Part shown: positions 17,584 to 26,651 of the stretch, in pieces
Layout: each line of letters starts with the position of its first letter
Numbering within the stretch: the stretch's first letter is position 1
Assembly (NCBI GenBank): GCA_037447125.1
Contig: JBBIHG010000005.1
Location: forward strand, 1 to 64,000
Direction of reading: 5' to 3'
DNA length: 64,000 nucleotides
From: UBA2029 sp037447125
GTDB taxonomy: Bacteria > Chloroflexota > Anaerolineae > Aggregatilineales > Aggregatilineaceae
The notes under the pieces: model-generated
What the model was told of the DNA's origin: nothing
Databases searched by the model: none
The model's input: only the letters and a program-made list of their open reading frames with translations
Position numbers and translations under genes: made by a program

Positions 17584-18530
17584 CGGTACGCTATCCTGTC
17601 TCCCGCCTGCTCCAGAATCGCCAGCACGTCCGCGCAGGAAGGAGCGTTGCGCCCTGCGCCCATTCGCTGCACGGCAGCCGCGCCCATCGCGTTGGCCAGC
17701 CGCCCGCACGCCCAGGGCGATAGTCCGCTCAGGTGCCCGGCCATAAAGGCCGCGTCGAAGCAATCCCCCGCGCCCACTGTGTCCACCACCGGCACGGTGA
17801 AGCCAGGTACCTGCTGCTCGCTGCCCGGCGTGATCACCGTACAGCCCGCCGGCCCTTGCTTGATGACCAGCATATGCGGCCCTGACGCCAGCAGGTGCTC
17901 GTACGCGGCGCGACCAGCTAACCCACCGCTGACCAGCGGCACTTCGTCCTCAGTCATCAGGATGAGCGCGGCGCGCTCGACCACCCAGGGAATGTGTTCG
18001 GGCGCGACAAAGGCCATGAACGGCCCGACATCGAGATAGATGGGGACGCCGGACGCCGCAGCCCGCTCCATCGCCCTGAGGGCCAGGGGCACAATGCGCC
18101 GCTCCGATAGCGTGTAGCCCTGGACGAAGAGCGCCGCGGAGGCCGCGATCAGCGCGTCGAGGCCGGCCGGGTAAGGCACCTCTGGCCCCTGCCCGTAATT
18201 GCCGATGAAAGTGTGCTCGCCGGACTGCTGGTCGGTGAGCACGATCACCAACGTCGTCGTAGAGCCAGGCACGGTAACCACGCCCGTCGTGTCAACGCCC
18301 TCCGCTCGCAGCGCTTCCAGGATGTGCACCCCGAAGGCGTCCACCCCCACCGTGCCCGCCGCCGCCACGTCCAGCCCCATGCGCCGCGCCGCGATCATGA
18401 CGTTGCCCGCGCCGCCTGGCTCCACGCGCCGCATCCCAGGGTCCTGGTGCTGGCCAGGAAGAACGGGCAGGCGCACCGGCAGGATCACGTCCAGCACCAG
18501 ATCGCCGACCGAAACGATGCGCCGGCTCAT
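17577..18530 (-). CDS. PfkB-family carbohydrate/nucleoside kinase, second copy
   Basis: A 317-residue ribokinase-like kinase. It has SVGDLVLDVILPVRLPVLPG at the N-terminus, EPGGAGNVMIAARRMGLDVAAAGTVG for sugar binding and the catalytic VVDTVGAGDCFDAAFMAGHLSG. ANAMGAAAVQRMGAG closes the domain. The gene overlaps the ADP-ribosylglycohydrolase-like gene by 4 bases and yjbQ by 7 bases, which argues for a single coupled transcript. The substrate cannot be read from sequence. A ribose-type sugar or nucleoside released by the neighbouring hydrolases is the natural suggestion. Confidence 0.88.
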   Translation of the reverse strand: MSRRIVSVGDLVLDVILPVRLPVLPGQHQDPGMRRVEPGGAGNVMIAARRMGLDVAAAGTVGVDAFGVHILEALRAEGVDTTGVVTVPGSTTTLVIVLTDQQSGEHTFIGNYGQGPEVPYPAGLDALIAASAALFVQGYTLSERRIVPLALRAMERAAASGVPIYLDVGPFMAFVAPEHIPWVVERAALILMTEDEVPLVSGGLAGRAAYEHLLASGPHMLVIKQGPAGCTVITPGSEQQVPGFTVPVVDTVGAGDCFDAAFMAGHLSGLSPWACGRLANAMGAAAVQRMGAGRNAPSCADVLAILEQAGDRIAYRC

Positions 18531-19537
18531 GCGCTCGCCCCGTCAATCAGCGCGCAGAGGCCGTCGGCCAGCCCGCGCACGTCATACCGGGCGAAGACCT
18601 CGTCAGCATCAAGCCGGGCCAGGATCGCCGGGTCAAACGCGCCGATCCCGGCATAGGCCCCGGCGATGGCGCAGGCGATGGCACCCACCGTGTCAGCGTC
18701 GCCCGACAGGTTGGCGGCATAGATCGCCGTCTGCTGGGGGTCGCCGCCGGCCATGGCCAGCACACCAAACGCGGCCCCCACCGTCTCCGGCACGGAGAGC
18801 GACGTGCCGATCACATGGTACAGCTCGCGCAGCCGCGCCAACGCATCGCCCGGCCCGCGCGCGATGGCGACCGCCATCTGAATGCGCCGGGCGACCGATG
18901 GGCCGAGCCAGGGTCTCCCGCGCTGACGTCCTAACTCCGCGCCGAGCACGCCCGCGCTGATCACGCTCTCCAACGATGCGCCCTCGGTCATGGCGATGGC
19001 GATCGCCGCTGCTACGGCGCACGCACCAGAGATGGCCACGTTCGTGTTGTGGGTGGGGATGCACACGACCGCCGCGTCCGCGATGGCGCCCATCGGGTCA
19101 CCGGGATGCAGCAGCCCCACCGGCGAGATGCGCATCGCCGCGCCGTTGGTATCGCCCCATAGGCCGGTCGTATGCGGGTCCTCGCCGCGCTTGAGCGCCT
19201 GGACACCGCGCCGGGTGCTCGGCCCGACATAGGGCGACGAGTCGCCGCCCACCCGGTCGTACCAGGTGATGATGGCCTCCACCGCCGCCTCGAGCGAGAC
19301 CCCGCCGTGGGCAATGAAGGCACGCGCCAGCGAGAACGCCTGCTCCGAGTCGTCGGTGATGCGCCCGGCGGGCAGCCCAAAGTGAACCGGATGATCCGCC
19401 GGAGCGGGCAGCAGGCTGGTAATCCAGCCACCGTAGGCGGCCCAGGTGTAATCGATGTCGAAGTAGGCGGGCATGCCCCAGGCATCACCCAGCGCCTGGC
19501 CATACAGCCCGCCGAACACTCTGTCTTTCAGCGGCAT
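18527..19537 (-). CDS. ADP-ribosylglycohydrolase (DraG/ARH) family protein
   Basis: A 336-residue all-helical hydrolase of the ADP-ribosylglycohydrolase superfamily. The dimagnesium motifs are GLYGQALGDAWGMP at the N-terminus, GRITDDSEQAFSLARA (TDDSE at 61-65), then GDTNGAAMRISPVG and the C-terminal SGDADTVGAIACAIAGAYAG. Family members cleave N- or O-glycosidic ADP-ribose bonds, while many metabolic homologues act on small ribosides or remain unassigned. The placement with nucleoside transport, kinases and hydrolases points to a small-molecule substrate rather than protein de-ADP-ribosylation. Confidence 0.88.
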   Translation of the reverse strand: MPLKDRVFGGLYGQALGDAWGMPAYFDIDYTWAAYGGWITSLLPAPADHPVHFGLPAGRITDDSEQAFSLARAFIAHGGVSLEAAVEAIITWYDRVGGDSSPYVGPSTRRGVQALKRGEDPHTTGLWGDTNGAAMRISPVGLLHPGDPMGAIADAAVVCIPTHNTNVAISGACAVAAAIAIAMTEGASLESVISAGVLGAELGRQRGRPWLGPSVARRIQMAVAIARGPGDALARLRELYHVIGTSLSVPETVGAAFGVLAMAGGDPQQTAIYAANLSGDADTVGAIACAIAGAYAGIGAFDPAILARLDADEVFARYDVRGLADGLCALIDGASA

Positions 19538-19698
19538 GTCAGCTCCTTGCTGTCAGGTATGCAGGTGACACCATCCGCAGGCTCCAGCGAAGTTCCGGCG
19601 CGTCAAAACGGGCCGCGCATGGTGCGGTGAAGCGGTGCGGAATTGGCCCTGCCGGGCCAGGCACCGGCTTTGCTCACCAGGCGCGGCGCAGCAACCCA

Positions 19699-21141
19699 TC
19701 AGGCTGCAACAGCAGCCCGGCGGTGATTCCGGAACAGGTACCGCCCGCCCAGCCGCAGCCAGATGACCACGCCGGCCAGCAGCCCCAGCGCAAACCCTAA
19801 TGGCAGCGAAGCGTTGGACAGCGCGCTGGTCTCCAGGTAGAGCATGAGCAGCAATCCCAGGTAGAGCCACAACGACAGGATCGACGCTGCGGCGCTGTAG
19901 TGGACATGCCGCCCGATGCGCTCGACTTGCAGCGTGAAGGGCAGGTTTATGACAATGAGCAACAGCGACACCAGACCAACCATCACCGCGAGCACCAGCG
20001 CGTCTCCTGCCCCCTTGAACCCTTGCGGAGCCGAGAACATGCTCAGGCTGATGATGATGCCGAGCACGGCCACCATGGCCAGGAACATGTGCAGCACGCT
20101 CAGGCGCTGGATCGCTTTCCAGAAGGCCGCATCGAAGCCCTCGCCCTGTGCCGAGCGCAGCGTGCGCACGCGCACGGTGAGCTGGTGTTGTAGGGCATAA
20201 ATCACCAGCGCCATGACGGTGGCGATGTAGGGCAGCATTTGCGGAAGCTGTGACGGTATCTCCAGCGAGCCGACCCGCACCGACAGCGCGTCAAAGAAGC
20301 CGAAGATGAGCGCCGCGAAGCCGGTGCCCACCGGATGCCCGCCGCCCAGATAGGGCGTGGCCAGGGCGATGAAGCCGCGCCCTGCCGACATATTGGCCTG
20401 GAAGAACGTCAGGTAGCCCATGCTCAGATGAATGCCACCCAGCGCCGCCAGGGTGCCGCTCAGCATCAGAGCCAAGTAGCGGGTGCGCTGGACGCGAATG
20501 CCAACCGAGGCCGCGGCCTCTGGGTTCTGGCCGACGGCGCGCAGGTGCATCCCGAAGGGCGTGCGATACATCAGGTACCACACCAGAATGACCGCGATGA
20601 AAGCAATCCATGTCATCACGCTCTGGTTATCGAAGATCCTGAAGAAGAACGCCACCACCGGAATGTCGCCCAGAAAATCTGGCAGTTGGATGAACGGTAT
20701 GCGCAGGCTGGCCAGGCTGCCCTTGGTGTTGCCCCGGTCGCCAGTTAGCTCGTACATGATGGCGACGGTGGCCGCCTGGCCGAGAAAGTTGATGGCGATG
20801 CCGGACAGGATCAGGTTGGCCTTCAGCCTCAGGTGAAAGAAGCCCAGCGTCAGAGCCGTCAGGATGCCCAACAGCACGCCCACCGCCAGCCCCAGCCAGG
20901 GGCCGATGGCCTGGCCGGTGTCTGCGCCGAACCAGGTGAGCGAGTAGGCGCTGAAGACCACGCCAGAGAAGGCGGCGATGAGCATGGTGCCTTCCAGGCC
21001 GATGTTGATCACACCCGCCCGATCGGAGATCAGCGCGCCGAGCGAAGGCAGCAGGATCGGTGTGGTCACCCGCAGGATCGCCGCCAGGAATGCGGTGCTG
21101 AAAATCCCCTCCAGTACGCTTTGCAGCAGGCTGCTATCCAT
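19699..21141 (-). CDS. nucleoside ABC transporter permease (NupQ/YufQ type) with extended C-terminus
   Basis: A 480-residue membrane protein. Residues about 1-310 form the standard YufQ/BmpC-like permease (DRAGVINIGLEGTMLIAAFSGV, LRLKANLILSGIAINFLG, GMHLRAVGQNPEAAASVGI, the latter being the ATPase-docking loop). Family members normally end near residue 310. Here four to five further hydrophobic segments follow (VLHMFLAMVAVLGIIISLSMF, DALVLAVMVGLVSLLLIVINL and others) after a charged linker. Start at MDSSLLQS, since the ORF upstream overlaps the previous gene and is not family-like. It overlaps the other permease gene by 8 bases. Confidence 0.88.
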   Translation of the reverse strand: MDSSLLQSVLEGIFSTAFLAAILRVTTPILLPSLGALISDRAGVINIGLEGTMLIAAFSGVVFSAYSLTWFGADTGQAIGPWLGLAVGVLLGILTALTLGFFHLRLKANLILSGIAINFLGQAATVAIMYELTGDRGNTKGSLASLRIPFIQLPDFLGDIPVVAFFFRIFDNQSVMTWIAFIAVILVWYLMYRTPFGMHLRAVGQNPEAAASVGIRVQRTRYLALMLSGTLAALGGIHLSMGYLTFFQANMSAGRGFIALATPYLGGGHPVGTGFAALIFGFFDALSVRVGSLEIPSQLPQMLPYIATVMALVIYALQHQLTVRVRTLRSAQGEGFDAAFWKAIQRLSVLHMFLAMVAVLGIIISLSMFSAPQGFKGAGDALVLAVMVGLVSLLLIVINLPFTLQVERIGRHVHYSAAASILSLWLYLGLLLMLYLETSALSNASLPLGFALGLLAGVVIWLRLGGRYLFRNHRRAAVAA

Positions 21142-23269
21142 GCGCGCCCTCCTTGGCGGGAAGTGACCTCTCTGGCGCCCCGCCGTTCTCCGGCCCCCCG
21201 CCGATATCCAGTTCCAGCGTGCCGCGCCGCTTGACACGCCGGCTCTGGAGGAAGGCCACCAGAGCTTCCGCCGTGATCAACAGGATGACGACCGCCTGGA
21301 TGATCCGTACCACTTCGGCGCTGATGTTCGCATCGCGCTCCATCACCTGGGCTCCCGTGCGCAGATAGGCGTACAGGAGGCCGGTGAACGGCACGACCAA
21401 CGGATTGTTGCGCGCCAGCAGCGCGACAACCACCCCTTCAAAAGCCAGGCCCACCGAGATGTTCAGGATCAGCTTGCGGTGAATGCCCATCGCCAGGTGC
21501 GCGCCCGCCAGTCCTGCCACTGCGCCGCTGATGGCCATGGCCAGCATGATCGTGCGCCGCGTGTTGACGCCGCCGTAGTCGGCAAATTTGATGTTCGCGC
21601 CGATCAAGCGGATCTCGTAACCGATCGGCGTGCGCTGGATCAGCACCCAGGTCAGTAGCACGATGGCTATGACCATGAACACAGCGACGGTCACCTGATC
21701 GCCGCTCACGTCAATGAACGAAGGCAGCAGGCCAGAGGACGGGAACCACTCGGAGGCGGTGTAACCCGCGTCCGGTGGCTGAAGCTGGAAGGTGAGCACC
21801 ATCTCATAAAAGCGGGTGGCGATGGTGTTCAGCATCAGCGTGGAGACAAGCTCGTTGGCGCCCAGATGCGCCTTGAGCGCGCCTGGCAGCAAGCCCCACA
21901 AGAAGCCTGCTGTGGCCGCCGAGAGCAGCGCCAACGGCACCAGCACCCCTTTGGGGACGTTGCCGAACGAGAGGGCAACCACCCCCGACACCAGCGCCCC
22001 GAAGTAGAGCTGCCCCTCCGCGCCCAGGCTGAACTGCTCGGCGCGGAAGACGATGGCGATGGCCAGGCCCAGCAGGATCAGCGTCAGCGCATCGCGCACC
22101 CACACCACCCAGCGGTTCAGGCGGCTGAGCGGCCCCAGCAGGAAGGCGTCGTACGCTTTGTTGGTGGCGCTGAGCGTCTCTTCCAGACGCAGGGCGGTGG
22201 TCAGTGGCTCTGGCTGGACATGAATGGCGTAGATGCCATCGGCGGGCAGCATGAAGTCCTCAATGATCGCGTCGCGCGTGCTCTTCAGCTCGCCGGCGTA
22301 GGCCGCTACCTGTTCAGGCGTTGCGGCCAGGTTCTCGGCCAGCGTGGTGCCATTCTCGTCCAGCAGCGCCACCTGCACGTTGACGAAGACGTTGGGGCGT
22401 AGGGCGTAGGCCAACACCGTGATCTCGTCGCCTTCGGTGCCCGCGAAGCGGTAGAAGGCCTCCTTGAGCGGATCCTTCACCTTCTCCTGGTTGAAGGTGC
22501 CGCCCACCGGCGCGCTGCCATAGGCGAGATTGACCAGAGGTGAGTTGTCTGACAGCAGCGCCACCGTGAATTCGCCCGCGACGGTTTCGCTCTCCGGCGC
22601 TGGCCTCACCTCGATGACGTAGAAGCCATCGGCAGGCAGCGCGAATTCCTCGATGACTGCATCTGCCTCGCTGCTCAGGTAGCGGCGGAACGCGCGTAGT
22701 TGCTCTTCTGTGGCATTCAGCCCCTCGGCCAGCAGAACGCCTGCCTCATCGCGCAGCGCCACTTGCAAGTCCAGGCCGGACTCCTCCTCGCCGAAGGCCA
22801 GGACCGAGACGACATCGCCCTCGGCGCCGGCAAAACGGTAGGCGAGCAGCTCGTCCGCGTCGAATTCGACGGCGAGCTTGTCCTCATAGTTGATGGTGAC
22901 CAGCGACTCCGCCCCAGAGGCCAGGCTGACGCGAAATTCACCCCGGATGAAGTGGTTGGCGGCATCCAGGTTGAAGAATGCGGTCATCAGGTAACCGAAG
23001 GCAAGGGCTACGCCCACCGTCAGCAGCACGCGCAGAGCACCCCAGCGCAGCTCGAAGATCAGCAGGAACACGCTGACGCCGATCAGGCTATTGACCAGGA
23101 GCATACTCTCGAAGTTGGGCGCAGCCCGAGCGGTTTGCCACATGGTGCCCAGGGACATGCTGCCTGTAAGCCCGAAGACCTTGAAGCTGATCAGGCCCAT
23201 CACCAGCAGCGCCGCCGCCGCGCCGACGACCAGCACCCATTGCCGCGAAGAGAAACGCTTGTGAGTCAT
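21134..23269 (-). CDS. nucleoside ABC transporter permease (YufP type) with duplicated extracytoplasmic domain
   Basis: A 711-residue protein, about twice the family length. The C-terminal 330 residues are a YufP-like permease (FRAEQFSLGAEGQLYFGALV, KAHLGANELVSTLMLNTIA, and the docking loop GYEIRLIGANIKFADYGG). Before it, after three N-terminal helices, lies a soluble region of about 270 residues containing two similar halves. Each has an AYRFAG/FYRFAGTEGD start, a VQVAL-type strand, an AEGLNAT/AENLAAT turn and an EEFALPADGFYVIEV or EDFMLPADGIYAIHV end. The halves resemble PPC-like beta domains seen in secreted proteins. Membrane topology places them outside the cell, possibly beside the substrate receptor. 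The gene overlaps both neighbours. Confidence 0.9.
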   Translation of the reverse strand: MTHKRFSSRQWVLVVGAAAALLVMGLISFKVFGLTGSMSLGTMWQTARAAPNFESMLLVNSLIGVSVFLLIFELRWGALRVLLTVGVALAFGYLMTAFFNLDAANHFIRGEFRVSLASGAESLVTINYEDKLAVEFDADELLAYRFAGAEGDVVSVLAFGEEESGLDLQVALRDEAGVLLAEGLNATEEQLRAFRRYLSSEADAVIEEFALPADGFYVIEVRPAPESETVAGEFTVALLSDNSPLVNLAYGSAPVGGTFNQEKVKDPLKEAFYRFAGTEGDEITVLAYALRPNVFVNVQVALLDENGTTLAENLAATPEQVAAYAGELKSTRDAIIEDFMLPADGIYAIHVQPEPLTTALRLEETLSATNKAYDAFLLGPLSRLNRWVVWVRDALTLILLGLAIAIVFRAEQFSLGAEGQLYFGALVSGVVALSFGNVPKGVLVPLALLSAATAGFLWGLLPGALKAHLGANELVSTLMLNTIATRFYEMVLTFQLQPPDAGYTASEWFPSSGLLPSFIDVSGDQVTVAVFMVIAIVLLTWVLIQRTPIGYEIRLIGANIKFADYGGVNTRRTIMLAMAISGAVAGLAGAHLAMGIHRKLILNISVGLAFEGVVVALLARNNPLVVPFTGLLYAYLRTGAQVMERDANISAEVVRIIQAVVILLITAEALVAFLQSRRVKRRGTLELDIGGGPENGGAPERSLPAKEGAHG

Positions 23270-24813
23270 CGGTGCTGCTCCATTTCCTCGGCGGGCTGCT
23301 GCTCGGCGCCAAGCATGTACAACCCCAGCTTCTCCTCTGTCAGGTCGGGTGTGTTCGGAAAGACGGCCACGATCTGGCCGGCGTACATGACCATAATGCG
23401 ATCGGAGAGCTTCATCACTTCCTGCAGATCGGCAGAGACCAGCAAGATCGCCAGACCGTTCGTGCGCTGGTCTACCAGTTGTTGGTGGATGTACTCGATC
23501 GCGCCGATGTCCACGCCGCGCGTAGGCTGTGCGGCGATCAGCAGCCGCGGTGATGACGAAAGCTCGCGGGCCAGGACCACTTTCTGCATGTTGCCGCCCG
23601 AAAGCGATCGGACAGGCAGTTCACCGCTGGGAGCGAGGATGTTGAACTGCTTGATGAGCGCAGCGCTGTTGGCCTGAATGGCCGGGATATTGAGCAGCCC
23701 CCTGGAGGTAAGCGGAGGCCGGTAGTAGCGGTCAACGATCAGGTTGTCGGCAATCGAGGCCATGACGGCCACGCCATTGGTCAGCCGGTCTTCGGGAATG
23801 TGCGCCACGCGCGCCTCGCGGATACGGCGCGGGCCGTGGTGCAGCACGGGGGCGCCGTCCACCCGGGCCTCGCCGGCGCTGGCCGCGCGTAGGCCGGTCA
23901 GAACCTCGACCAACTCAGTCTGGCCATTGCCCTCAACGCCGGCAATGCCTAGAATCTCGGACTCGTAGACCGTGAAGGTCGCGTCGTGGAGCAGCGTGCG
24001 CCCGGTCGGGCTGACATAGGTCAGGCCGCGGGCTTCCAACACCGGCTTGCCCCGCTTGACGGGCGGCCGGTTCACCTGCATGAACACTTCGCGCCCGACC
24101 ATCATGCGGGCCAGCTCGGCCTCGCTGGTTTCCGAGGTATTGACTGTGCCCACCGTGCGCGCGTCGCGCATGACTGTCACCTGGTCCGAAATCTCCATCA
24201 CCTCGCGCAGCTTGTGCGTGATGAAAATGACCGTTTTGCCCTCGTTGACCAGGTTGCGCACCGCCGCGAAGAGGTCCTGCGTCTCGCGCGGGGTGAGGAC
24301 GGCAGTTGGCTCGTCGAGGATGAGTATCTCCGCGCCGCGATACAGCGCTTTGAGGATCTCGACGCGCTGACGCATCCCGACTGGCACCGTGTCCACACGC
24401 GCCAGCGGGTCCACGATCAGGCCGTACTGCTGCGAGAGGGCCTGGGTGTCGCGGATAGCCTTCTGCCGGTCGAGCACCATGCCCCTGGCGCGCTTCGACT
24501 CGCGCCCAAGCGCGATGTTCTCGGCGATGGTGAACGAGTCGACCAGCATGAAGTTCTGGTGCACCATGCCGATGCCCAGGTCAATCGCCACCTGGGGATT
24601 GGGAATATGCACCACAGTGCCGCGCAGGCGAATGTCACCGGAGGTAGGGTGCTCCAACCCGTAGAGGACCTTCATCAGCGTGGATTTGCCCGCGCCGTTT
24701 TCGCCCACCAGGGCGTGAATCTCGCCCTGCTCGACGGACAGGCTCACGCGGTCGTTGGCCAGCACGCCATTGGGATATATTTTGACGATTTCAAGTGCTT
24801 CTATCAGAGCCAT
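23266..24813 (-). CDS. nucleoside ABC transporter ATP-binding protein (YufO/RbsA type)
   Basis: A 515-residue double ATPase. The first domain has Walker A GENGAGKST and a signature region, with the Walker B motif ILILDEPTAVLTP. The second has VEGNGQTELVEVLTG in place of a consensus Walker A and LSGGNMQKVVLARELS as signature, a degenerate second site as in RbsA and YufO. The start is taken at MALIEALEIVKIYPN, and a short upstream extension is not conserved. Stop overlaps the permease start by 4 bases. A 385-base gap with a strong inverted repeat separates it from the receptor gene upstream. Confidence 0.93.
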   Translation of the reverse strand: MALIEALEIVKIYPNGVLANDRVSLSVEQGEIHALVGENGAGKSTLMKVLYGLEHPTSGDIRLRGTVVHIPNPQVAIDLGIGMVHQNFMLVDSFTIAENIALGRESKRARGMVLDRQKAIRDTQALSQQYGLIVDPLARVDTVPVGMRQRVEILKALYRGAEILILDEPTAVLTPRETQDLFAAVRNLVNEGKTVIFITHKLREVMEISDQVTVMRDARTVGTVNTSETSEAELARMMVGREVFMQVNRPPVKRGKPVLEARGLTYVSPTGRTLLHDATFTVYESEILGIAGVEGNGQTELVEVLTGLRAASAGEARVDGAPVLHHGPRRIREARVAHIPEDRLTNGVAVMASIADNLIVDRYYRPPLTSRGLLNIPAIQANSAALIKQFNILAPSGELPVRSLSGGNMQKVVLARELSSSPRLLIAAQPTRGVDIGAIEYIHQQLVDQRTNGLAILLVSADLQEVMKLSDRIMVMYAGQIVAVFPNTPDLTEEKLGLYMLGAEQQPAEEMEQHR

Positions 24814-25030
24814 AGGGACGCTCCCCGCCCAGTCAGCCGGGGCTGATCCTGGTGAATGAAGCAAGTGTTGAGGGATATGGCGCGTGAGGGGCGGGCGAAC
24901 CAGGTGGTCTGTGCGCTCTAGCAGGCCAGTCTCTCATCCCCCTAAGCTTCGCAAGGGCAAGACCGACTTCACAGCGCAAACTACCCTGCCTTTCGCAGTA
25001 TCCTGTACGGGCCAGGAGAAACCTGGTTAC

Positions 25031-25151
25031 CAACTGGGCTGGTTTCAGCCCAGCCTCGCCCCACTTCCCCGCCCGTTCGCTCGGGGCGGAGGACTGACGC
25101 GCGGCGTCGTGGGGCGAGGCCAGAAGCCTATCCAGTGAGGCTGAAACAGTT
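25031..25151 (-). terminator. long imperfect inverted repeat between bmpA-like gene and its ATPase gene (attenuator candidate)
   Basis: Arms CAACTGGGCTGGTTTCAGCC and GGCTGAAACAGTTG, plus the inner pair GCCTCGCCCCA with TGGGGCGAGGC, can fold into a branched hairpin in the otherwise gene-free 24814-25198 stretch. It lies about 50 bases after the receptor stop. A hairpin here would reduce read-through and explain higher receptor than transporter levels, a common arrangement in ABC operons. No long U tract follows, so the terminator role is a guess. The remaining bases of the stretch show nothing recognisable. Confidence 0.45.
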
Positions 25152-25198
25152 GGGGCGAGCCTGCGCCCACCCCAATCCGCTCCGTATTTTGTACCAAT

Positions 25199-26365
25199 CT
25201 ACTCCAGGTAGAGGCTGGCGTCGAACTCAGTTTCGGGCATGGCCGCACAGCCCTGGCCCACCGTGGCCAGACCATAGCCCAGCGCCATGCGATCCTCGAA
25301 CACGGTATTGACGACGATCTCCCCTTCGAGCACAGCCTCCTCAACCGCTTCGATCAGGTCCAGGATGTTCTCGGGGGTGTTGTCATAGTAGAAGTCGTTG
25401 TAGGCCAGGCCCACGCCGCCTTCGGCAATACCAAGCACCTCGGCCTCACCGAACGGCAGCTCATCCTTCAGGAAAAGATCAACCGCACGGAAGAGCGAGT
25501 TGTCAACGTTCTTGAGCATACTGGTCAGGATATGCGCCGCCTGCTCGGGATTGGTTTCGGCGATGATCACTGCCTGGTCGGAGTCAACGCCGATGGCATA
25601 GCGACCCTGCTCATAGGCCGCCTCAAAGACGCCCACGCCAGTGCCGCCGGCGACCTGGAACACGATGTCGGCCAGTTGCTCGTACATGGCCAGCGTGATC
25701 TCCTTGCCCTTGGCCGGATCGTTCCAGCCGCCCGCGTACTGGACGAGCACGCGCGAGTCGGGGTTGACCAGGCAGGCGCCCTGCTCGTAGCCCGCGATGA
25801 AGTCGTTGATCACGGGGATGTCCTGCCCGCCGACCGCGCCGATCACCGGCTCGGGGTTGGTGCCCTCAATGCCGCTGATGGTGATGGCCGCAGCGTACAC
25901 GCCTGCCAGGAACGAGCCTTCGTTCTGGGCGTAGAGCACCGAGTACACGTTCGGGCAGCCCTCGACACAGACGGCCGGATCGTCGTAGAGAACCGCATCA
26001 TCGTACATCAGGAAGTATTTGTCCGGGTACAGATGGGCGCGCGATCCGAGGAACTCGCCCATCTGGAACGTGCCGGTAATCAGCATGTCGTAGTTATCAA
26101 CGTCGGACATGGCATCCGATAGGCCGCTCTCCCAGTTGGCCGGGTCAATGCCCAACTCGATGGTGTTGACCTCGACGTTGTAGCCTTCCGCGATCAGGCG
26201 ATCCATGCCGCGCTGCGCCGAATCGAAGAAGGACTTGTCGCCCAGGACGCCGTTGATGACATTGGTGATGCGCAACGGCTGCTCCTGCGCGGTGGAAGTC
26301 CCCGCAGCAACGACGAACAGCATGATGGCGACGAGCACGAGCGCAAATAACCTGGAACGTTTCAT
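25199..26365 (-). CDS. bmpA: BmpA-family nucleoside-binding protein of an ABC transporter
   Basis: A 388-residue extracellular receptor of the Bmp/Med/PnrA family, whose characterised members bind purine nucleosides. Signal peptide about residues 1-25 with no lipobox cysteine. The family pattern is visible in GDKSFFDSAQRGMDRL, DMLITGTFQMGEFLG, AQNEGSFLAGVYAA, DPAKGKEITLAMYEQLADIVF and VFQVAGGTGVGVFEAAYEQG. The start is the ATG 8 bases after AGGAG, not the ATG 21 bases further upstream. It is the first gene of the operon and has its own strong promoter. Confidence 0.92.
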   Translation of the reverse strand: MKRSRLFALVLVAIMLFVVAAGTSTAQEQPLRITNVINGVLGDKSFFDSAQRGMDRLIAEGYNVEVNTIELGIDPANWESGLSDAMSDVDNYDMLITGTFQMGEFLGSRAHLYPDKYFLMYDDAVLYDDPAVCVEGCPNVYSVLYAQNEGSFLAGVYAAAITISGIEGTNPEPVIGAVGGQDIPVINDFIAGYEQGACLVNPDSRVLVQYAGGWNDPAKGKEITLAMYEQLADIVFQVAGGTGVGVFEAAYEQGRYAIGVDSDQAVIIAETNPEQAAHILTSMLKNVDNSLFRAVDLFLKDELPFGEAEVLGIAEGGVGLAYNDFYYDNTPENILDLIEAVEEAVLEGEIVVNTVFEDRMALGYGLATVGQGCAAMPETEFDASLYLE

Positions 26366-26418
26366 AGCCTGTCTCTCCTGGTCCATTGGGCAAGGATCGC
26401 CCTTCAGAAATTGAGCAA

Positions 26419-26448
26419 ACTATACCCTGACGCTTGGGAGCCAGTCAA
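26419..26448 (-). promoter_or_regulatory. sigma-70 promoter of the nucleoside operon
   Basis: On the minus strand TTGACT, an 18-base spacer and TATAGT lie about 55 bases before the receptor start codon. No operator palindrome was recognised next to it. Confidence 0.6.
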
Positions 26449-26576
26449 GTGACTATCGAAGGGATGCACGCCCCCAAAAAGCACCTGGCATCTGGTCCGA
26501 GTCCATCCTCAGGGTCCCCCCCTGTCAGCAGTTGTAGAGCCCGCTGGCGGGCCGCAACGCGCCATGCCAGGGTTAC

Positions 26577-26606
26577 TTGCTGTTCAGCTAGCAGCAGTGG
26601 TACACT
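26577..26606 (+). promoter_or_regulatory. sigma-70 promoter of the divergent hydrolase/peptidase genes
   Basis: TTGCTG, an 18-base spacer and TACACT preceded by TGG, about 45 bases before the nucleoside hydrolase start. It and the opposing promoter share a 286-base divergent region. Confidence 0.5.
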
Positions 26607-26651
26607 GCGCACGTCAAGGCGGGGCTGAACCGCCGGCTGGAGCACGAATCC

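Noticed and set aside
16171..18039. 622-codon plus-strand frame across the nucleoside hydrolase genes
   Set aside because: Antisense to two hydrolases, yjbQ and a kinase, with shadow-type composition and no domain.
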